A stretch of DNA of 64,000 nucleotides from Maricaulis sp. (GTDB lineage: Bacteria; Pseudomonadota; Alphaproteobacteria; Caulobacterales; Maricaulaceae). Below are positions 54,037-64,000 of this stretch, in pieces (position 1 is the first letter of the stretch; every line of letters starts with the position of its first letter). The stretch is from contig NZ_JADFAJ010000018.1 in the NCBI RefSeq assembly GCF_015665295.1, positions 19,989-83,988 of the forward strand, read 5' to 3'. The notes below the pieces were generated by a model. It saw only the letters and a program-made list of their open reading frames with translations, had not been told where the DNA came from and did not search any database. A program made the translations under genes and the position numbers.

Positions 54037-55326
54037 ATGGCCAATGTAACCGTTGTGGGTGCCCAGTGGGGCGATGAGGGCAAGGGCAAGCTGGTCGACT
54101 GGCTGTCGCACCGCGCCGATGTGGTGGCCCGTTTTCAAGGCGGTCACAATGCCGGCCACACGCTGGTCGTCGGCGAGAATGTCTACAAGCTCTCGCTTCT
54201 GCCCTCCGGTGTGGTGCGCGGCAAGCTGTCGGTCATCGGCAATGGCGTGGTTGTTGATCCCTGGGCCTTCGTGGCCGAGGTGGATCGCATCGCCCAGCAG
54301 GGTGTGGTGATCACGCCGGAGGTGGTGAAGATCTCCGAGACGGCAGCCCTCATCCTGCCGATCCACCGCGAACTCGACGCGCTGCGCGAGAACCGTGATG
54401 ACGGCGAAGCCATCGGCACCACCCGCCGCGGCATCGGTCCGGCCTATGAGGACAAGGTCGGTCGTCGCGCCATCCGCGTCATCGACCTGGCTGATCCGGC
54501 CGCCCTGAAGGCCCGCGTCGCCGATATCCTGCACCATCACAATGCGCTGCGTCGCGGCCTCGGCCATGAGGAATACAGCGCCGAGACGCTGGTCGCCGAG
54601 CTGACCGAGATCGCGCCGAAAATCCTGCCCTATGCGGCACCGGTCTGGCGAGTCCTCAAGGACGCCATCAAGTCGGACCAGAAAATCCTGTTTGAAGGGG
54701 CGCAAGGCGCCCTGCTGGACGTTGACCACGGCACCTATCCCTTCGTGACCTCGTCGAACACCGTCTCCGGCCAGGCCTCGGCCGGCACCGGCGTCGGTCC
54801 GCGCGATGTCGGCTATGTGCTGGGCATTGCCAAGGCCTACATGACCCGCGTTGGCTCCGGTCCCTTCCCGACCGAGCTGTTTGATGCCGATGGCCAGGCG
54901 CTCGGCGAGCGCGGCCATGAATTCGGTGTGGTCACCGGACGCAAGCGTCGCTGTGGCTGGTTCGATGCCGTCATCACCCGCCAGACCCTGCAGGTCGGCG
55001 GCGTGCATGGTGTCGCCCTGACCAAGCTCGACGTGCTCGACGGGTTCAAGACGATCAAGGTCTGCGTGGCCTATGAGCTCGATGGCGAACGCCTCGACCA
55101 CCTGCCCGCCGGCAAGGAAGCCCAGGCAAAGGTGACCCCGGTCTATGAAGAGCTGCAGGGCTGGCAGGGCTCGACCGCCGGCGCCCGCTCCTGGGCCGAT
55201 CTGCCGGCCGAGGCGGTCAAATATGTCCGCCGTCTGGAAGAGCTGATCGAATGCCCGATCGCCCTGGTCTCGACCTCGCCGGAACGCGAGGACGTGATCC
55301 TGATGCAGGATCCGTTCAGAAGTTAG
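54037..55326 (+). CDS. purA: Adenylosuccinate synthetase
   Basis: Makes adenylosuccinate from IMP, aspartate and GTP in the first committed step to AMP. The 429 residues are the normal length. It has the phosphate loop [16 protein letters not shown] (residues about 5-20), the IMP-site [10 protein letters not shown], the [14 protein letters not shown] region, [23 protein letters not shown] and the C-terminal NKxD-like segment [16 protein letters not shown] precedes ATG 54037. It is followed after 15 bases by an unrelated AT-rich gene on the other strand. Confidence 0.97.
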   Translation: MANVTVVGAQWGDEGKGKLVDWLSHRADVVARFQGGHNAGHTLVVGENVYKLSLLPSGVVRGKLSVIGNGVVVDPWAFVAEVDRIAQQGVVITPEVVKISETAALILPIHRELDALRENRDDGEAIGTTRRGIGPAYEDKVGRRAIRVIDLADPAALKARVADILHHHNALRRGLGHEEYSAETLVAELTEIAPKILPYAAPVWRVLKDAIKSDQKILFEGAQGALLDVDHGTYPFVTSSNTVSGQASAGTGVGPRDVGYVLGIAKAYMTRVGSGPFPTELFDADGQALGERGHEFGVVTGRKRRCGWFDAVITRQTLQVGGVHGVALTKLDVLDGFKTIKVCVAYELDGERLDHLPAGKEAQAKVTPVYEELQGWQGSTAGARSWADLPAEAVKYVRRLEELIECPIALVSTSPEREDVILMQDPFRS

Positions 55327-55341
55327 CCTGGAGTGTTCAAG

Positions 55342-56604
55342 CTAGGACAGCCACTTCGCCTTAACGCCGTCGTCACCGTCAAGCAATGTTCTGTTTACAA
55401 CGCCGTCCTCATCCAGGTGAAGCATTAAGCCTGCGCAGATTCGCGTTTTGGGATTGGCAAACCGATATCCCTTTGAGTCAGGCGTCCTTCGGAGTATCGG
55501 GTTCTCGCCTTGGGCGAGAGTGCTGAGTGTACCAGAAACATTAACCGCGACATCTTGGGTGTCGCTGAATTCATTTTTCACTATTTGTTCAATATCTAAA
55601 TAGTTGAATTCATGTTTTGAGCACCTCGATATCGCGTATAAAACTTGGTTTCGCCGTTGTCGGCGGCTATTTCTCTTATTCATTCGAGCCGAGATTCGTG
55701 CGTACTCTGAATGCAAGGACCCTCTTAACCAACTCCTGACTCCAGTATTTATGCTTTCTATATCAATGGTTTTGTTGCGCTCGTGCGCCTCGATCGCAAT
55801 TTCCAAACAAAGGGCTTGAACGTGTTGAGGGATAAGGTCTGAGTTTCTCACTAGAAATCTAACAAAATCTTCTTTGTTTACATTAATTTTGTATTTAAGA
55901 AGTTCAAAAAATCCGCGCTCAATTATTGATTTGCACTGATCGCCGGTAAGTCTTCCTACTTCGGGCAGCTCAAATATTCTATTTGAAATTGTTTGAGAGA
56001 AGTTCTGTTTCGAAAAATAGGAGACAATGTCGTCTGGAACGCCTACGATTGCAATTCTAACATTATAATAGTCGTATTGAGAGTTGTCTCGGGCAATAAT
56101 TGCGCTCGCGATGTCTTCCATCTTTTTGGGTGAATTTATCGCGTGCTCGAAGTTGTCGAAAATTATAAATGCTTGCTTCTTTCCGGAATTGGACCTAACC
56201 GCAGCAAATAAAGTTTCCAAGGGATCTTGTTCGAAATTTTCTTTAATAGTTGTCTGTCTCTGACTTCCCTTAACCACTATCGCATCAGCTGTGGCGAGGC
56301 GTTCGTCAGAGACAGATGTTTTTTTCAGAACGCCGAGTGATCGCACCAGACTTAGGTAGGCGGGGCGCAACCCTTCGGCTTCAGTGGCTTTCGAGCAATC
56401 GATGACGAAGTAGGAGATGCGCTTCTCTGCGAAGATTTTCTTGTAGAGCCAAGACTTGCCGCTGCCACTTTCGCCGTGCATGAAAAAATTTGAATCGCGC
56501 AACAACGCCTGTCTGACGGACTTCTCTTGCGAGGGCCGCTCGACGTACATCTTCGGGTTTATGTCAGCGCTTCTCGGTGTGAAGACTTCGGCAGGCAGTG
56601 GCAT
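55342..56604 (-). CDS. Lone AAA/STAND-type ATPase in an AT-rich insertion
   Basis: A 420-residue protein with Walker A GESGSGKSWLY (about residues 44-54), Walker B AFIIFDNFEHAI (about residues 142-153), a sensor-type stretch RIAIVGVPDDIVSYFS and a C-terminal winged-helix-like part (QVLYAISRCSKHEFNYLDIEQIV). The layout recalls Orc1/Cdc6-like or STAND ATPases. Base composition and codon use (many AT-ending codons) differ sharply from every neighbour, pointing to horizontal transfer. No integrase, transposase or tRNA is next to it. A phage-defence role is a guess. Confidence 0.7.
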   Translation of the reverse strand: MPLPAEVFTPRSADINPKMYVERPSQEKSVRQALLRDSNFFMHGESGSGKSWLYKKIFAEKRISYFVIDCSKATEAEGLRPAYLSLVRSLGVLKKTSVSDERLATADAIVVKGSQRQTTIKENFEQDPLETLFAAVRSNSGKKQAFIIFDNFEHAINSPKKMEDIASAIIARDNSQYDYYNVRIAIVGVPDDIVSYFSKQNFSQTISNRIFELPEVGRLTGDQCKSIIERGFFELLKYKINVNKEDFVRFLVRNSDLIPQHVQALCLEIAIEAHERNKTIDIESINTGVRSWLRGSLHSEYARISARMNKRNSRRQRRNQVLYAISRCSKHEFNYLDIEQIVKNEFSDTQDVAVNVSGTLSTLAQGENPILRRTPDSKGYRFANPKTRICAGLMLHLDEDGVVNRTLLDGDDGVKAKWLS

Positions 56605-56904
56605 GTTGCGATCCAAATTTCAGCGCAAGACTACGATCTAGATCTAAAGTCGTAGGCTTTTCAAACCAAAAGTTGAGTAGCGGGTAGCTTTTCGTTGCAT
56701 TGGCGTGATTTGATCACTCTGGTGCCGAGCTGTTTCTGAGTTGTTCTCAACCTGCCTGTAGCGTGTTTGCTAGTGTGTCAGGTGTCTTCTCGTGGTTTAC
56801 GGATCGGACGCTTCCTAGCGATTCTCGTGGGCTGGGCATTCGTAGTGTGCCGCTATGGATCTGCTCGGTACAGTTACAGATCAGGGAAGGGCTGATCGGC
56901 AGGT
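56605..56904. other. AT-rich gene-free stretch upstream of the ATPase gene
   Basis: About 300 bases with the same foreign composition as the ATPase gene. Apart from the dyad at 56631-56655 I see no gene and no recognisable element; the insertion's right edge lies near 56900-56930, where the acyltransferase gene's GC-rich sequence begins. Confidence 0.5.
56631..56655. promoter_or_regulatory. Operator-like dyad in front of the AAA ATPase gene
   Basis: CTACGA-N13-TCGTAG, with TAGATCTA-type symmetry inside, lies 27 bases upstream of the ATPase ATG. It may be an autoregulatory site or a binding site of the ATPase's winged helix. Confidence 0.4.
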
Positions 56905-58002
56905 TTATGCAACGGGAATTGCAGTGGATGTGTTATTCGATCGACCACTTAACTGCGCCCGCAGCGCGAGGGCGGGCTTTTCGACCGTGACCCGCAGACC
57001 CCAACCGGCAAGAACCGCCAGCGGCAGCATGATCAGGGCCAGCACGGTGGTGTTCAGACCCGGCATCAGGGCAAAGGCCATCATGCCGATCGGCCAGTGC
57101 AGGATGTAGATGCCATAGGAGACGTCCTCGACATTGCGGACCCGCTCCCCGATCCGGCCGGGAATGCGGGCATAGCCGATCAGGAGATAGCTGGCGGCCA
57201 GCGCGATATCGACCATCATCCAGCCCATCGGGGTGTTATGGGTTGCCAGGGCCGCCAGGATCGCCAGACCGGCCAGGGCCGGCGTCAGGCGCAGGTAGTT
57301 GCGGCCGGCATGGAAGGCGGCGCCGACCATGAAGGCGGGGGCAAAGCGGGCGAGGGTGCCGATCGTTTCCTCGCCGATACCGCGATAGCCGAAGGTCTCG
57401 ACGGCCATGCCGAAGGCGAGGGTGAGGGCGGTCCAGACGAGGACTTGAGCATTCTTGCGATAAAGGCCGACCATCATCAGCACGCCGACGCCGAGATAGG
57501 CCATCAGCTCATAGCGGATGGTCCAGAGCGGCCCGTTCACATTCTCGCCCATCGGTGAGCCAGCGAAGACGCCAGGCAGGCCGGCCATCGGATCAGCCTG
57601 GCTGATCAGCTTGAGCGGGAAGAGCCAGGTCTGAGAGCTGACCCAGTACTCGGTCATGGGCAAGGTGGTGAAGAGCGGACCGACGACCAGCCACAGCACC
57701 AGCACTGTGGCGATGAGGCCCGGGAAAATCCGGAATAAACGCGCTCCGGTATAGCGGCCGATGTCCCGCGATTTCATGGCGCTGGCGGTAATCATGTAGC
57801 CGGACAGGATGAAAAATCCGTCCAGCGCACACTGGACGATGAAGTCGACCGTCGTCGCCCAGACGCCGACATAGGGCAGGCCGAGCGGGATCATCAGGGC
57901 GTGGCCGTACAGGACGAATAATGCGAACAGGATCCGCATTGCGGTGAAGTTGTTGGACTTCTCTTCGAGATCGCCATGTCCGTCTTGAAACAGGGATTTC
58001 AT
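56905..58002 (-). CDS. Acyltransferase 3 family membrane protein
   Basis: A 365-residue integral membrane protein with about ten helices of the acyltransferase-3 (OafA/NodX/ExoZ) type. Markers: NFTAMRILFALFVLYGHAL with the catalytic His, DGFFILSGYMITAS, RLFRIFPGL and the late YGIYILHWPIGM. Such enzymes O-acylate surface polysaccharides or lipids. ATG 58002 is chosen at the domain start; the frame extends upstream without homology. Confidence 0.9.
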   Translation of the reverse strand: MKSLFQDGHGDLEEKSNNFTAMRILFALFVLYGHALMIPLGLPYVGVWATTVDFIVQCALDGFFILSGYMITASAMKSRDIGRYTGARLFRIFPGLIATVLVLWLVVGPLFTTLPMTEYWVSSQTWLFPLKLISQADPMAGLPGVFAGSPMGENVNGPLWTIRYELMAYLGVGVLMMVGLYRKNAQVLVWTALTLAFGMAVETFGYRGIGEETIGTLARFAPAFMVGAAFHAGRNYLRLTPALAGLAILAALATHNTPMGWMMVDIALAASYLLIGYARIPGRIGERVRNVEDVSYGIYILHWPIGMMAFALMPGLNTTVLALIMLPLAVLAGWGLRVTVEKPALALRAQLSGRSNNTSTAIPVA

Positions 58003-58183
58003 CGTCTTCGCGCCTTTCCACTGCCCCGACTCCTGCAAGTTTCGCGCTAGAGACGGGATTCGCAGCGCCCCTCTGGTATTAGGGTTAATATATTGAAATT
58101 GTTGAAATATTGGGGCGCAAAATTGGGTCGAAGTTAAAAGCGGGCTGCCAGTTTCCTGCCAGATGTGGATCTGGGAGGGGCAA

Positions 58184-58708
58184 ATGGCCCGAAATCGGAC
58201 AAATATTGCGTGGATGGTGGCCCTTGGCTGGGCGGTCGGGGCCGCGGTCATTGGTCTCGGCGATGCGGAGGCCCAGTCAGCGGACTGCCAGCGTTATGGC
58301 CAGCACCGGGACAGCTATCTCAGGGGTGTCAGCGCCGGCATGGAACAGCAACTCGATGCCATGGCCGTGCAGCGACAAGTGCCGGTACAGGCGGCCGCCT
58401 TCTATTGGGGCGGTGCCCTGATGCAGGCCGGTGACACGCGCACCCTGGCTCAGCTGACCCTGGCCACCGCAGCCTGGCCCGGTCAGGCGGAACGGGCCGA
58501 GCGAGCGATGACGCGTATCTCCGACGAGCGGGGTGGCGATCTCGCAGCCTTGCTGGCCGGCTTGATGCTGTCGGACGGGCAGGGGATTGATGATCCCTAT
58601 CGCGCGCGCGTCTATCTCACCGATGCCAGTCGCCGCGGCAATTCGGACGCGACGGCTTTTCTCGGTCTGTATGACGCCTGCCATTCGCGCCGGGTGGCAT
58701 TGAACTAG
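58184..58708 (+). CDS. Small secreted protein, Sel1/TPR-like
   Basis: A 174-residue protein with a signal peptide (IAWMVALGWAVGAAVIGLGDAEA) and an alpha-helical mature part ending in a Sel1-like motif (LMLSDGQGIDDPYRARVYLTDASRRGNSDATAFLGLY). One cysteine follows the signal (SADCQRYG), with another near the end. GGGAGGGG before ATG 58184 fixes the start. Function unknown. Confidence 0.6.
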   Translation: MARNRTNIAWMVALGWAVGAAVIGLGDAEAQSADCQRYGQHRDSYLRGVSAGMEQQLDAMAVQRQVPVQAAAFYWGGALMQAGDTRTLAQLTLATAAWPGQAERAERAMTRISDERGGDLAALLAGLMLSDGQGIDDPYRARVYLTDASRRGNSDATAFLGLYDACHSRRVALN

Positions 58709-58801
58709 CCATTTGATCAGCCGGAACTGACATCTTAACAGCTCTTCATCATCCAATCATGCCGTGGCGGGCATCCCTGTCCTATCAAGGGAATAGAGGG
58801 C

Positions 58802-59581
58802 ATGATGAGACGTCAGACCGTTTTGGCAAAAAGCGCAGGGATGGAGGCGCGCCTGACCTGGTATAATCCGGGAGAGACGATGCCGGTTCATGGGCATCGT
58901 GCCCACCAACTCTCCTGGTTGCTGTCGGGCGAAATGTGCGAAACGAGCCGCGGCACCGCCCGCGAGCTTGTGCGCATCAGCCGCGGCATCAAGCCGGCCG
59001 GTTTGCCCCATGCCAATCTGTACGGACCGGCCGGTGCGCTGGTCCTGGCCCTCAATATCGAACCGGACGCGCCTTTGTGCACAGACCTGACCCTGCCCGG
59101 CGACTGGGACTGGTCGGCCCCGAGTGCGGAAATCTCGCTTGAAATCCAACGCATCCTCGTGGCCCTGCACGATGGAGCGATCAGTGCAGACCTCGCCCTG
59201 TCGGACCTGGCCGGACGGGCGCTGGAGGGCGAAGGCGAGACGACAGGTCGCCCGGCAGCCTCTGCCGATCGCTGGCTCAACCGGGTGCGCGAGCAATTGC
59301 GCGATGACCCGGACGAGCCGGACATGCAGCAATTGGCCGCGCAGGCGGGCATTCACCGGGTCCATCTCTCGCGCCGCTTTACCCGCCAATACGGCCTGCC
59401 GCCGAGCCTCTATCGCCTTCGCTGCAAGCTGGGACGGGCCATATCCGGCCTCATGCAGGGGGAAAGTGCTGCCGAGGCGGCGCAGGCAGGCGGCTTTGCC
59501 GACCAGGCCCATTTCACCCGCGCCGCCCGGCGTCAGACCGGGATGACGCCCAGCCATTTGCGCGCCCTGTTGGCGGCCTGA
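58802..59581 (+). CDS. AraC-family transcriptional regulator
   Basis: A 259-residue regulator with a cupin-like N-terminal part (GETMPVHGHRAHQLSWLLSG) and a C-terminal AraC DNA-binding domain (about residues 165-255): MQQLAAQAGIHRVHLSRRFTRQYGLPPSLYRLRCKLGRA and AAQAGGFADQAHFTRAARRQTGMTPSHLR. It probably senses a small molecule. The next gene on the same strand is the serine hydrolase 108 bases away, a candidate target. Confidence 0.92.
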   Translation: MMRRQTVLAKSAGMEARLTWYNPGETMPVHGHRAHQLSWLLSGEMCETSRGTARELVRISRGIKPAGLPHANLYGPAGALVLALNIEPDAPLCTDLTLPGDWDWSAPSAEISLEIQRILVALHDGAISADLALSDLAGRALEGEGETTGRPAASADRWLNRVREQLRDDPDEPDMQQLAAQAGIHRVHLSRRFTRQYGLPPSLYRLRCKLGRAISGLMQGESAAEAAQAGGFADQAHFTRAARRQTGMTPSHLRALLAA

Positions 59582-59688
59582 CCGGATGCGGGGCCGGTTA
59601 CATGCGTTCAAGACGTGCGGGCAGCGCGTCCGCTAGACTCCTCAACTGACTGGCCGAAGCCATGGCCGCCTGATGGAGAGACACAAGC

Positions 59689-61206
59689 ATGCTGCGTAAA
59701 CTGAGCCTGGCGAGCGTCGCCGCGATGAGCCTGACCACCATAGCGCCGGCGGAGACGCCGGAGGGCGCGGTGGAGAGCCTCGAAGCCTTTCTCGCGGAAT
59801 TCCCGGATCTGGGACCGGGTTATGCCGTCGTCGTGGTGACCGCGGACGAGGTGTTGATGCGTCATGTCCAGGGCGAGCGGCGGGCGTCGAGCGGCGCGCC
59901 GATGACGACCGACACGCCGATCTATATCGCCTCCCAGACCAAGGCCTATATGGGCCTTCTGGCCGCGCGCCTGGACGCCGAGGGCATCCTGCCGCTGGAC
60001 AGCACAATTGCCGACTACTGGCCGGATCTGGAATTGCCGGGAGAGTTGAGCGCGTCGGACTGGACGCTGCGCGATCTCATTACGCATCAGGTGCCAATCG
60101 ACAATTCTGTCATCCCCACCGTCGAGGCCTATGCGGCGAGAATCGACCCGGCCGATTATCCGCGCATGATCGAAGCGCATTCGCAGGTCCGCGAGCCCGG
60201 CTTCGACTACAGCAATCTCGGTTTCAACATCTACGGCGCCATCCTGGAAACAGCGACGGGGCGGACCTGGCAGGACTGGCTCGATCAATCCATTATCGAT
60301 CCGCTGGACATGACGCACACATCTGCGCGCACATCCGACTTCTCGCTGGACGATTTGTCCTGGTCGCATTTCTGGATGGGTGAGCAGGAAGGCTGGTACG
60401 AAATCCGCCCGAAGACGGACCCGATGATGCAATCGGCGGGTGGACTGGTGACCTCGGCTGATGACATGGCGCTCTGGCTGCAGCTGCAATTGCGCGGTGA
60501 AGGTCCCGACGGGTCCGGCATTACCGCGGACATGGTGCGCGAAGCCCAGACCGGCTATGTCGAGACGCACCAGCAGGACCGGCGCAACGCCGCTGAGCTG
60601 CCCTGTTCGCACTACGCGCTGGGCTGGAATATCTGCGACTTCGAGGGGCATGACTTCTACGTCCATGGCGGCGGTTATACCGGCATGCGCACGCAAATGG
60701 CCTTCTCGCCCGACCTCGGTGTTGGTGTCGCGGCCTTCTCGAATTCCGACAATATGACCGGCTGGCTGACAAGCCGAACGATCAACATGTATTTCCAGTT
60801 CCTCACCGAGCACGAGACGGCGGCGCGCATGCGCCAGATCCGTGTCGAGCAATACCCGCAGCGGGTCGGGCGTTATCTCGGATACCGCCAGGAACAGCAG
60901 GCCGAGATGCGCGCGGATGAAAGCTGGGGCGGCTGGACCTGGGCGCCGGATGCGGAGGAATTGACCGCCTATGCCGGAACCTGGTCGACGGGCGAGCCCT
61001 ATCTTGACGTGGATATCAGGGTGGAAGGCGCCGGCCTCGTCGTTCAATGGGGCGACAGGCAGTACGGATTGACGCCGGCGCGGCCCGATCTCTTTGCCGG
61101 CCAGGCGGATCCCTATGACGAGCTGCAGGCCTTCAGCTTCGAGCGCGATGATGCCGGTGAGCTTGTCCGGGTCAGCTGGGGCGAGGACGTCTATACGCGT
61201 CAATAG
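59689..61206 (+). CDS. Secreted serine hydrolase, beta-lactamase/class C fold
   Basis: A 505-residue protein with a signal peptide (LSLASVAAMSLTTIAPA). The beta-lactamase-related domain carries SxxK as IASQTKAYMG (Ser about residue 84), YxN as DYSNLGFN and HxG as VHGGGYTGM. The C-terminal 100 residues form an additional beta domain (AYAGTWSTGEPYLDVDIRVEG). It may be an esterase, D-aminopeptidase or carboxypeptidase rather than a resistance enzyme. Confidence 0.88.
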   Translation: MLRKLSLASVAAMSLTTIAPAETPEGAVESLEAFLAEFPDLGPGYAVVVVTADEVLMRHVQGERRASSGAPMTTDTPIYIASQTKAYMGLLAARLDAEGILPLDSTIADYWPDLELPGELSASDWTLRDLITHQVPIDNSVIPTVEAYAARIDPADYPRMIEAHSQVREPGFDYSNLGFNIYGAILETATGRTWQDWLDQSIIDPLDMTHTSARTSDFSLDDLSWSHFWMGEQEGWYEIRPKTDPMMQSAGGLVTSADDMALWLQLQLRGEGPDGSGITADMVREAQTGYVETHQQDRRNAAELPCSHYALGWNICDFEGHDFYVHGGGYTGMRTQMAFSPDLGVGVAAFSNSDNMTGWLTSRTINMYFQFLTEHETAARMRQIRVEQYPQRVGRYLGYRQEQQAEMRADESWGGWTWAPDAEELTAYAGTWSTGEPYLDVDIRVEGAGLVVQWGDRQYGLTPARPDLFAGQADPYDELQAFSFERDDAGELVRVSWGEDVYTRQ

Positions 61207-61305
61207 GGCAAATTATGGTGGCGCGGCGGGCCGGTGACGATGGGTCACATGGCCGGTCGCGCCTCAATCTGCGATGCTGGCGCTTTGAACAGGGAGGATT
61301 TGCCC

Positions 61306-61704
61306 GTGTTTGATACAGCGTCCATGAGTGATTTCTGGCTGCGTGTTTTCGGCCTCTATTTCCTGATTGCCGGGATCGGCGTCTTCGTCCAGGCCGACCG
61401 CATGGCCGGCATGGTGATGGAGATGCGCGAGAGTTTCCTGCTCCGCTTCTTCGGTGGCGTCCTGGCCTTTGCCTCCGGTGTCCTGGTTCTGGCAACGCTG
61501 GGCGCCGCGCCCGGCGGCGAGGCAATGCTGGTCCGCGTGATCGGCTGGATTGCCCTGATCAAGGGTGTCTTCCTGATCATCGCTCCGCCCGCCCTGATGG
61601 GCGTCTATGAGGCCTTTGTCGCCCGCTCCGCGATGATGCGGATCTGGGCGGTCATGATCGCCCTTCTCGGGGTTGGCGGGCTGTATCTGGGGCTGACCGG
61701 CTGA
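61306..61704 (+). CDS. Small membrane protein of unknown function
   Basis: A 132-residue protein with four hydrophobic segments (VFGLYFLIAGIGVFVQADRM, FFGGVLAFASGVLVLATLG, RVIGWIALIKGVFLIIAPP and IWAVMIALLGVGGLYLGLTG). GTG 61306 is chosen because GGGAGGA lies seven bases upstream; ATG 61324 is the alternative. It ends 63 bases before the TPP riboswitch and is not part of that unit. Confidence 0.65.
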   Translation: MFDTASMSDFWLRVFGLYFLIAGIGVFVQADRMAGMVMEMRESFLLRFFGGVLAFASGVLVLATLGAAPGGEAMLVRVIGWIALIKGVFLIIAPPALMGVYEAFVARSAMMRIWAVMIALLGVGGLYLGLTG

Positions 61705-61767
61705 CAGGAAATGGCGCACGGCCCCGCTTGCCAAATCAGTGCGTGACGTCCACGCTGCGCGGCAACA

Positions 61768-61855
61768 GTTCCAAGGGGTGTCCCGCTGATGGTGCGGCGG
61801 GGCTGAGATCTCACCCTTAGGACCGGATCCGGGTCATGCCGGCGTCGGGATGGAG
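61768..61855 (+). promoter_or_regulatory. TPP (THI-element) riboswitch aptamer
   Basis: All conserved parts of the THI element appear in order: AAGGGGTGTC (61773-61782), GGCTGAGATCTCACCC (61801-61816), then GGACCGGATCCGGGTCATGCC and GGCGTCGGGATGGA. It binds thiamine pyrophosphate. It is followed at once by a terminator hairpin, so it should switch off transcription when TPP is abundant. The controlled genes are the exported MBL-fold protein (61948) and thiC (62824). Confidence 0.95.
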
Positions 61856-61856
61856 C

Positions 61857-61898
61857 AGGCCTTCGCGCCACAGGCTTGCCTGTGCGGGCGGCCTTTTT
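61857..61898 (+). terminator. Riboswitch-controlled terminator
   Basis: AGGCC...GGCCT closes a long stem with an inner perfect CACAGGC-tt-GCCTGTG hairpin, ending in TTTTT (61894-61898). It lies directly behind the TPP aptamer and before the first gene, the normal place for the expression platform. Confidence 0.85.
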
Positions 61899-61947
61899 GA
61901 TCCATGACCGCTGTCGTCTGGCCGCCTGCAAGCGAGACGATATTGCC

Positions 61948-62790
61948 ATGATGAAACGCCTTTCCTCCGCCCTCCTCCTCGCCACATGCATCTCTGCCGC
62001 GCCCGCCCTGGCGCACCCGTCCGAGGACGACCCGGCGACCGCGCATTTCCTCGCCAATGAAGCGATCCTGGTCACGGCGGGTGAGACCCGTATCCTGTTT
62101 GATCCGCTGTTCAGCGTCTCCTATGGCTATCCGCTGGTCGCGCCGGATGTGCGCGCCGCGATCATGGCCGGGACACCGCCCTTTGACGGGGTGGACGTCG
62201 TCTTTGTCAGCCATGTCCATGGCGATCATTTCGACGCGCCGGCGGTCAATGCCTATCTCGCCGCCCATCCCGATGTGATCCTGGTCGGCCCCTGGCAGGC
62301 AAGGCTCGACATGCAGGCCGCCGAGGGCTGGGACACGGCCTTCGAGGCGCGCATCCACGCCTTGCCCTTCAACGCCAGCCCGCAGCATCTCGTGCTGGAG
62401 GTCGACGGTGTCGCCGATGCCATCCGCGTCGAGACGGTGCACATCCCCCATGCCGGCGGACCGGGGCGGGCGGGCATCCAGAACATGGCCCACCGGGTCA
62501 CGCTCAATGGCGAGGCGACCGTCATGCATCTCGGTGACGCGACGCCCGAACCGGCGATCTACGACACTCACAGCGACCATTTTGCCGCCCGCACCAGCCA
62601 GCATGCCTTCCCGCCCTACTGGGTGCTGGGCGAATGGGGCGGCGAGACCACGCGCGCCCGCCTCAATGCCGAGGCGGTGACCGGCATCCACATCCCCATC
62701 AACCAGCCCGACTGGCTAGAGGAAAGCGGTGAGGACTACTTCACCGAGGCGGGTGAAACCCGGCCCATTCCCGATCACAGCCACGACTGA
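61948..62790 (+). CDS. Exported metallo-beta-lactamase-fold hydrolase under TPP riboswitch control
   Basis: A 280-residue protein with a signal peptide (MMKRLSSALLLATCISAAPALA) and an MBL fold: the metal-site motif HVHGDHFD (about residues 89-96), a later histidine in VETVHIPHAG and the Asp in MHLGDATPEP. It resembles the UlaG-like Zn hydrolase group. It lies between the riboswitch terminator and thiC, 33 bases before the thiC start, so it belongs to the thiamine regulon. A periplasmic role in recovering thiamine or its phosphates would fit; that is inference. ATG 61948 or 61951 may be used. Confidence 0.82.
   Translation: MMKRLSSALLLATCISAAPALAHPSEDDPATAHFLANEAILVTAGETRILFDPLFSVSYGYPLVAPDVRAAIMAGTPPFDGVDVVFVSHVHGDHFDAPAVNAYLAAHPDVILVGPWQARLDMQAAEGWDTAFEARIHALPFNASPQHLVLEVDGVADAIRVETVHIPHAGGPGRAGIQNMAHRVTLNGEATVMHLGDATPEPAIYDTHSDHFAARTSQHAFPPYWVLGEWGGETTRARLNAEAVTGIHIPINQPDWLEESGEDYFTEAGETRPIPDHSHD

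Positions 62791-64000
<1,210 letters not shown>

Noticed and set aside
55327..55341. tRNA or attachment site next to the AT-rich island
   Set aside because: The 15-base gap after purA shows no tRNA sequence, and I could not find a repeated core near the island's right edge.

Overview
The window is GC-rich bacterial DNA with densely packed genes. It most likely comes from an alphaproteobacterium of the Caulobacterales/Maricaulales type. Evidence for this: a PodJ-like polarity protein behind two CtrA-type boxes and several GANTC (CcrM) sites, two UrcA-family secreted proteins, a TIGR02186/TauE pair, the alphaproteobacterial form of SerC, class I lysyl-tRNA synthetase, and a ligase-associated helicase with PdeM. 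A Maricaulis-like genus is my inference; no rRNA or tRNA is present to confirm it.

Layout. 1-4.2 kb: a TetR regulator with its operator and the first codons of a lipoprotein (probable efflux adaptor), an ABA4-like membrane protein, lysK, and a small membrane protein/XRE regulator pair. 4.3-12.2 kb: TonB-dependent receptor, cytochrome P450, TPR protein, an S24-type repressor that has lost its protease dyad, DUF952, pyrD and a MATE exporter. 12.2-18.7 kb: mostly minus-strand small genes (UrcA x2, DCC protein, two hotdog thioesterases, a receiver-domain protein, MscS channel, unknown membrane proteins). 18.8-22.8 kb: Lhr-type helicase and pdeM, a small gene interrupted by an in-frame TGA, and DUF3429. 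22.8-29.7 kb: TIGR02186/TauE, podJ and a large secreted protein of unknown function. 30-39 kb: a beta-oxidation operon (MerR regulator, two acyl-CoA dehydrogenases, PaiB-like protein, thiolase, FadB). It is interrupted between paiB and the thiolase by a 498-bp unit in which a DUF559 gene lies between perfect 28-bp inverted repeats. 39-40 kb: about 0.9 kb without a convincing gene, holding DnaA-box-like nonamers and a run of short GNRA-type hairpins. 40-55.3 kb: methyltransferase, GST-fold protein, LysR regulator, lipoprotein, thiD, exporter and PLP enzymes, serC, PagL-like deacylase, PIG-L deacetylase and purA. 55.3-56.9 kb: an AT-rich insertion with a lone AAA-type ATPase. 57-64 kb: acyltransferase, AraC regulator, serine hydrolase, then a TPP riboswitch with terminator controlling an exported metallo-beta-lactamase-fold protein and thiC, which runs off the window.

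How the genes work together. The clearest functional units are the fatty-acid degradation operon under a LiuR-like MerR protein, the riboswitch-thiC transcription unit and the helicase/PdeM repair pair. The most promising undescribed items are (i) the DUF559 gene with matching structured inverted repeats, together with a gene-less inverted pair of the same repeat type at 29.75-29.89 kb, which looks like a REPIN/RAYT-style arrangement built on a different protein; (ii) the exported MBL-fold protein placed under thiamine riboswitch control; and (iii) the hairpin array after fadB.
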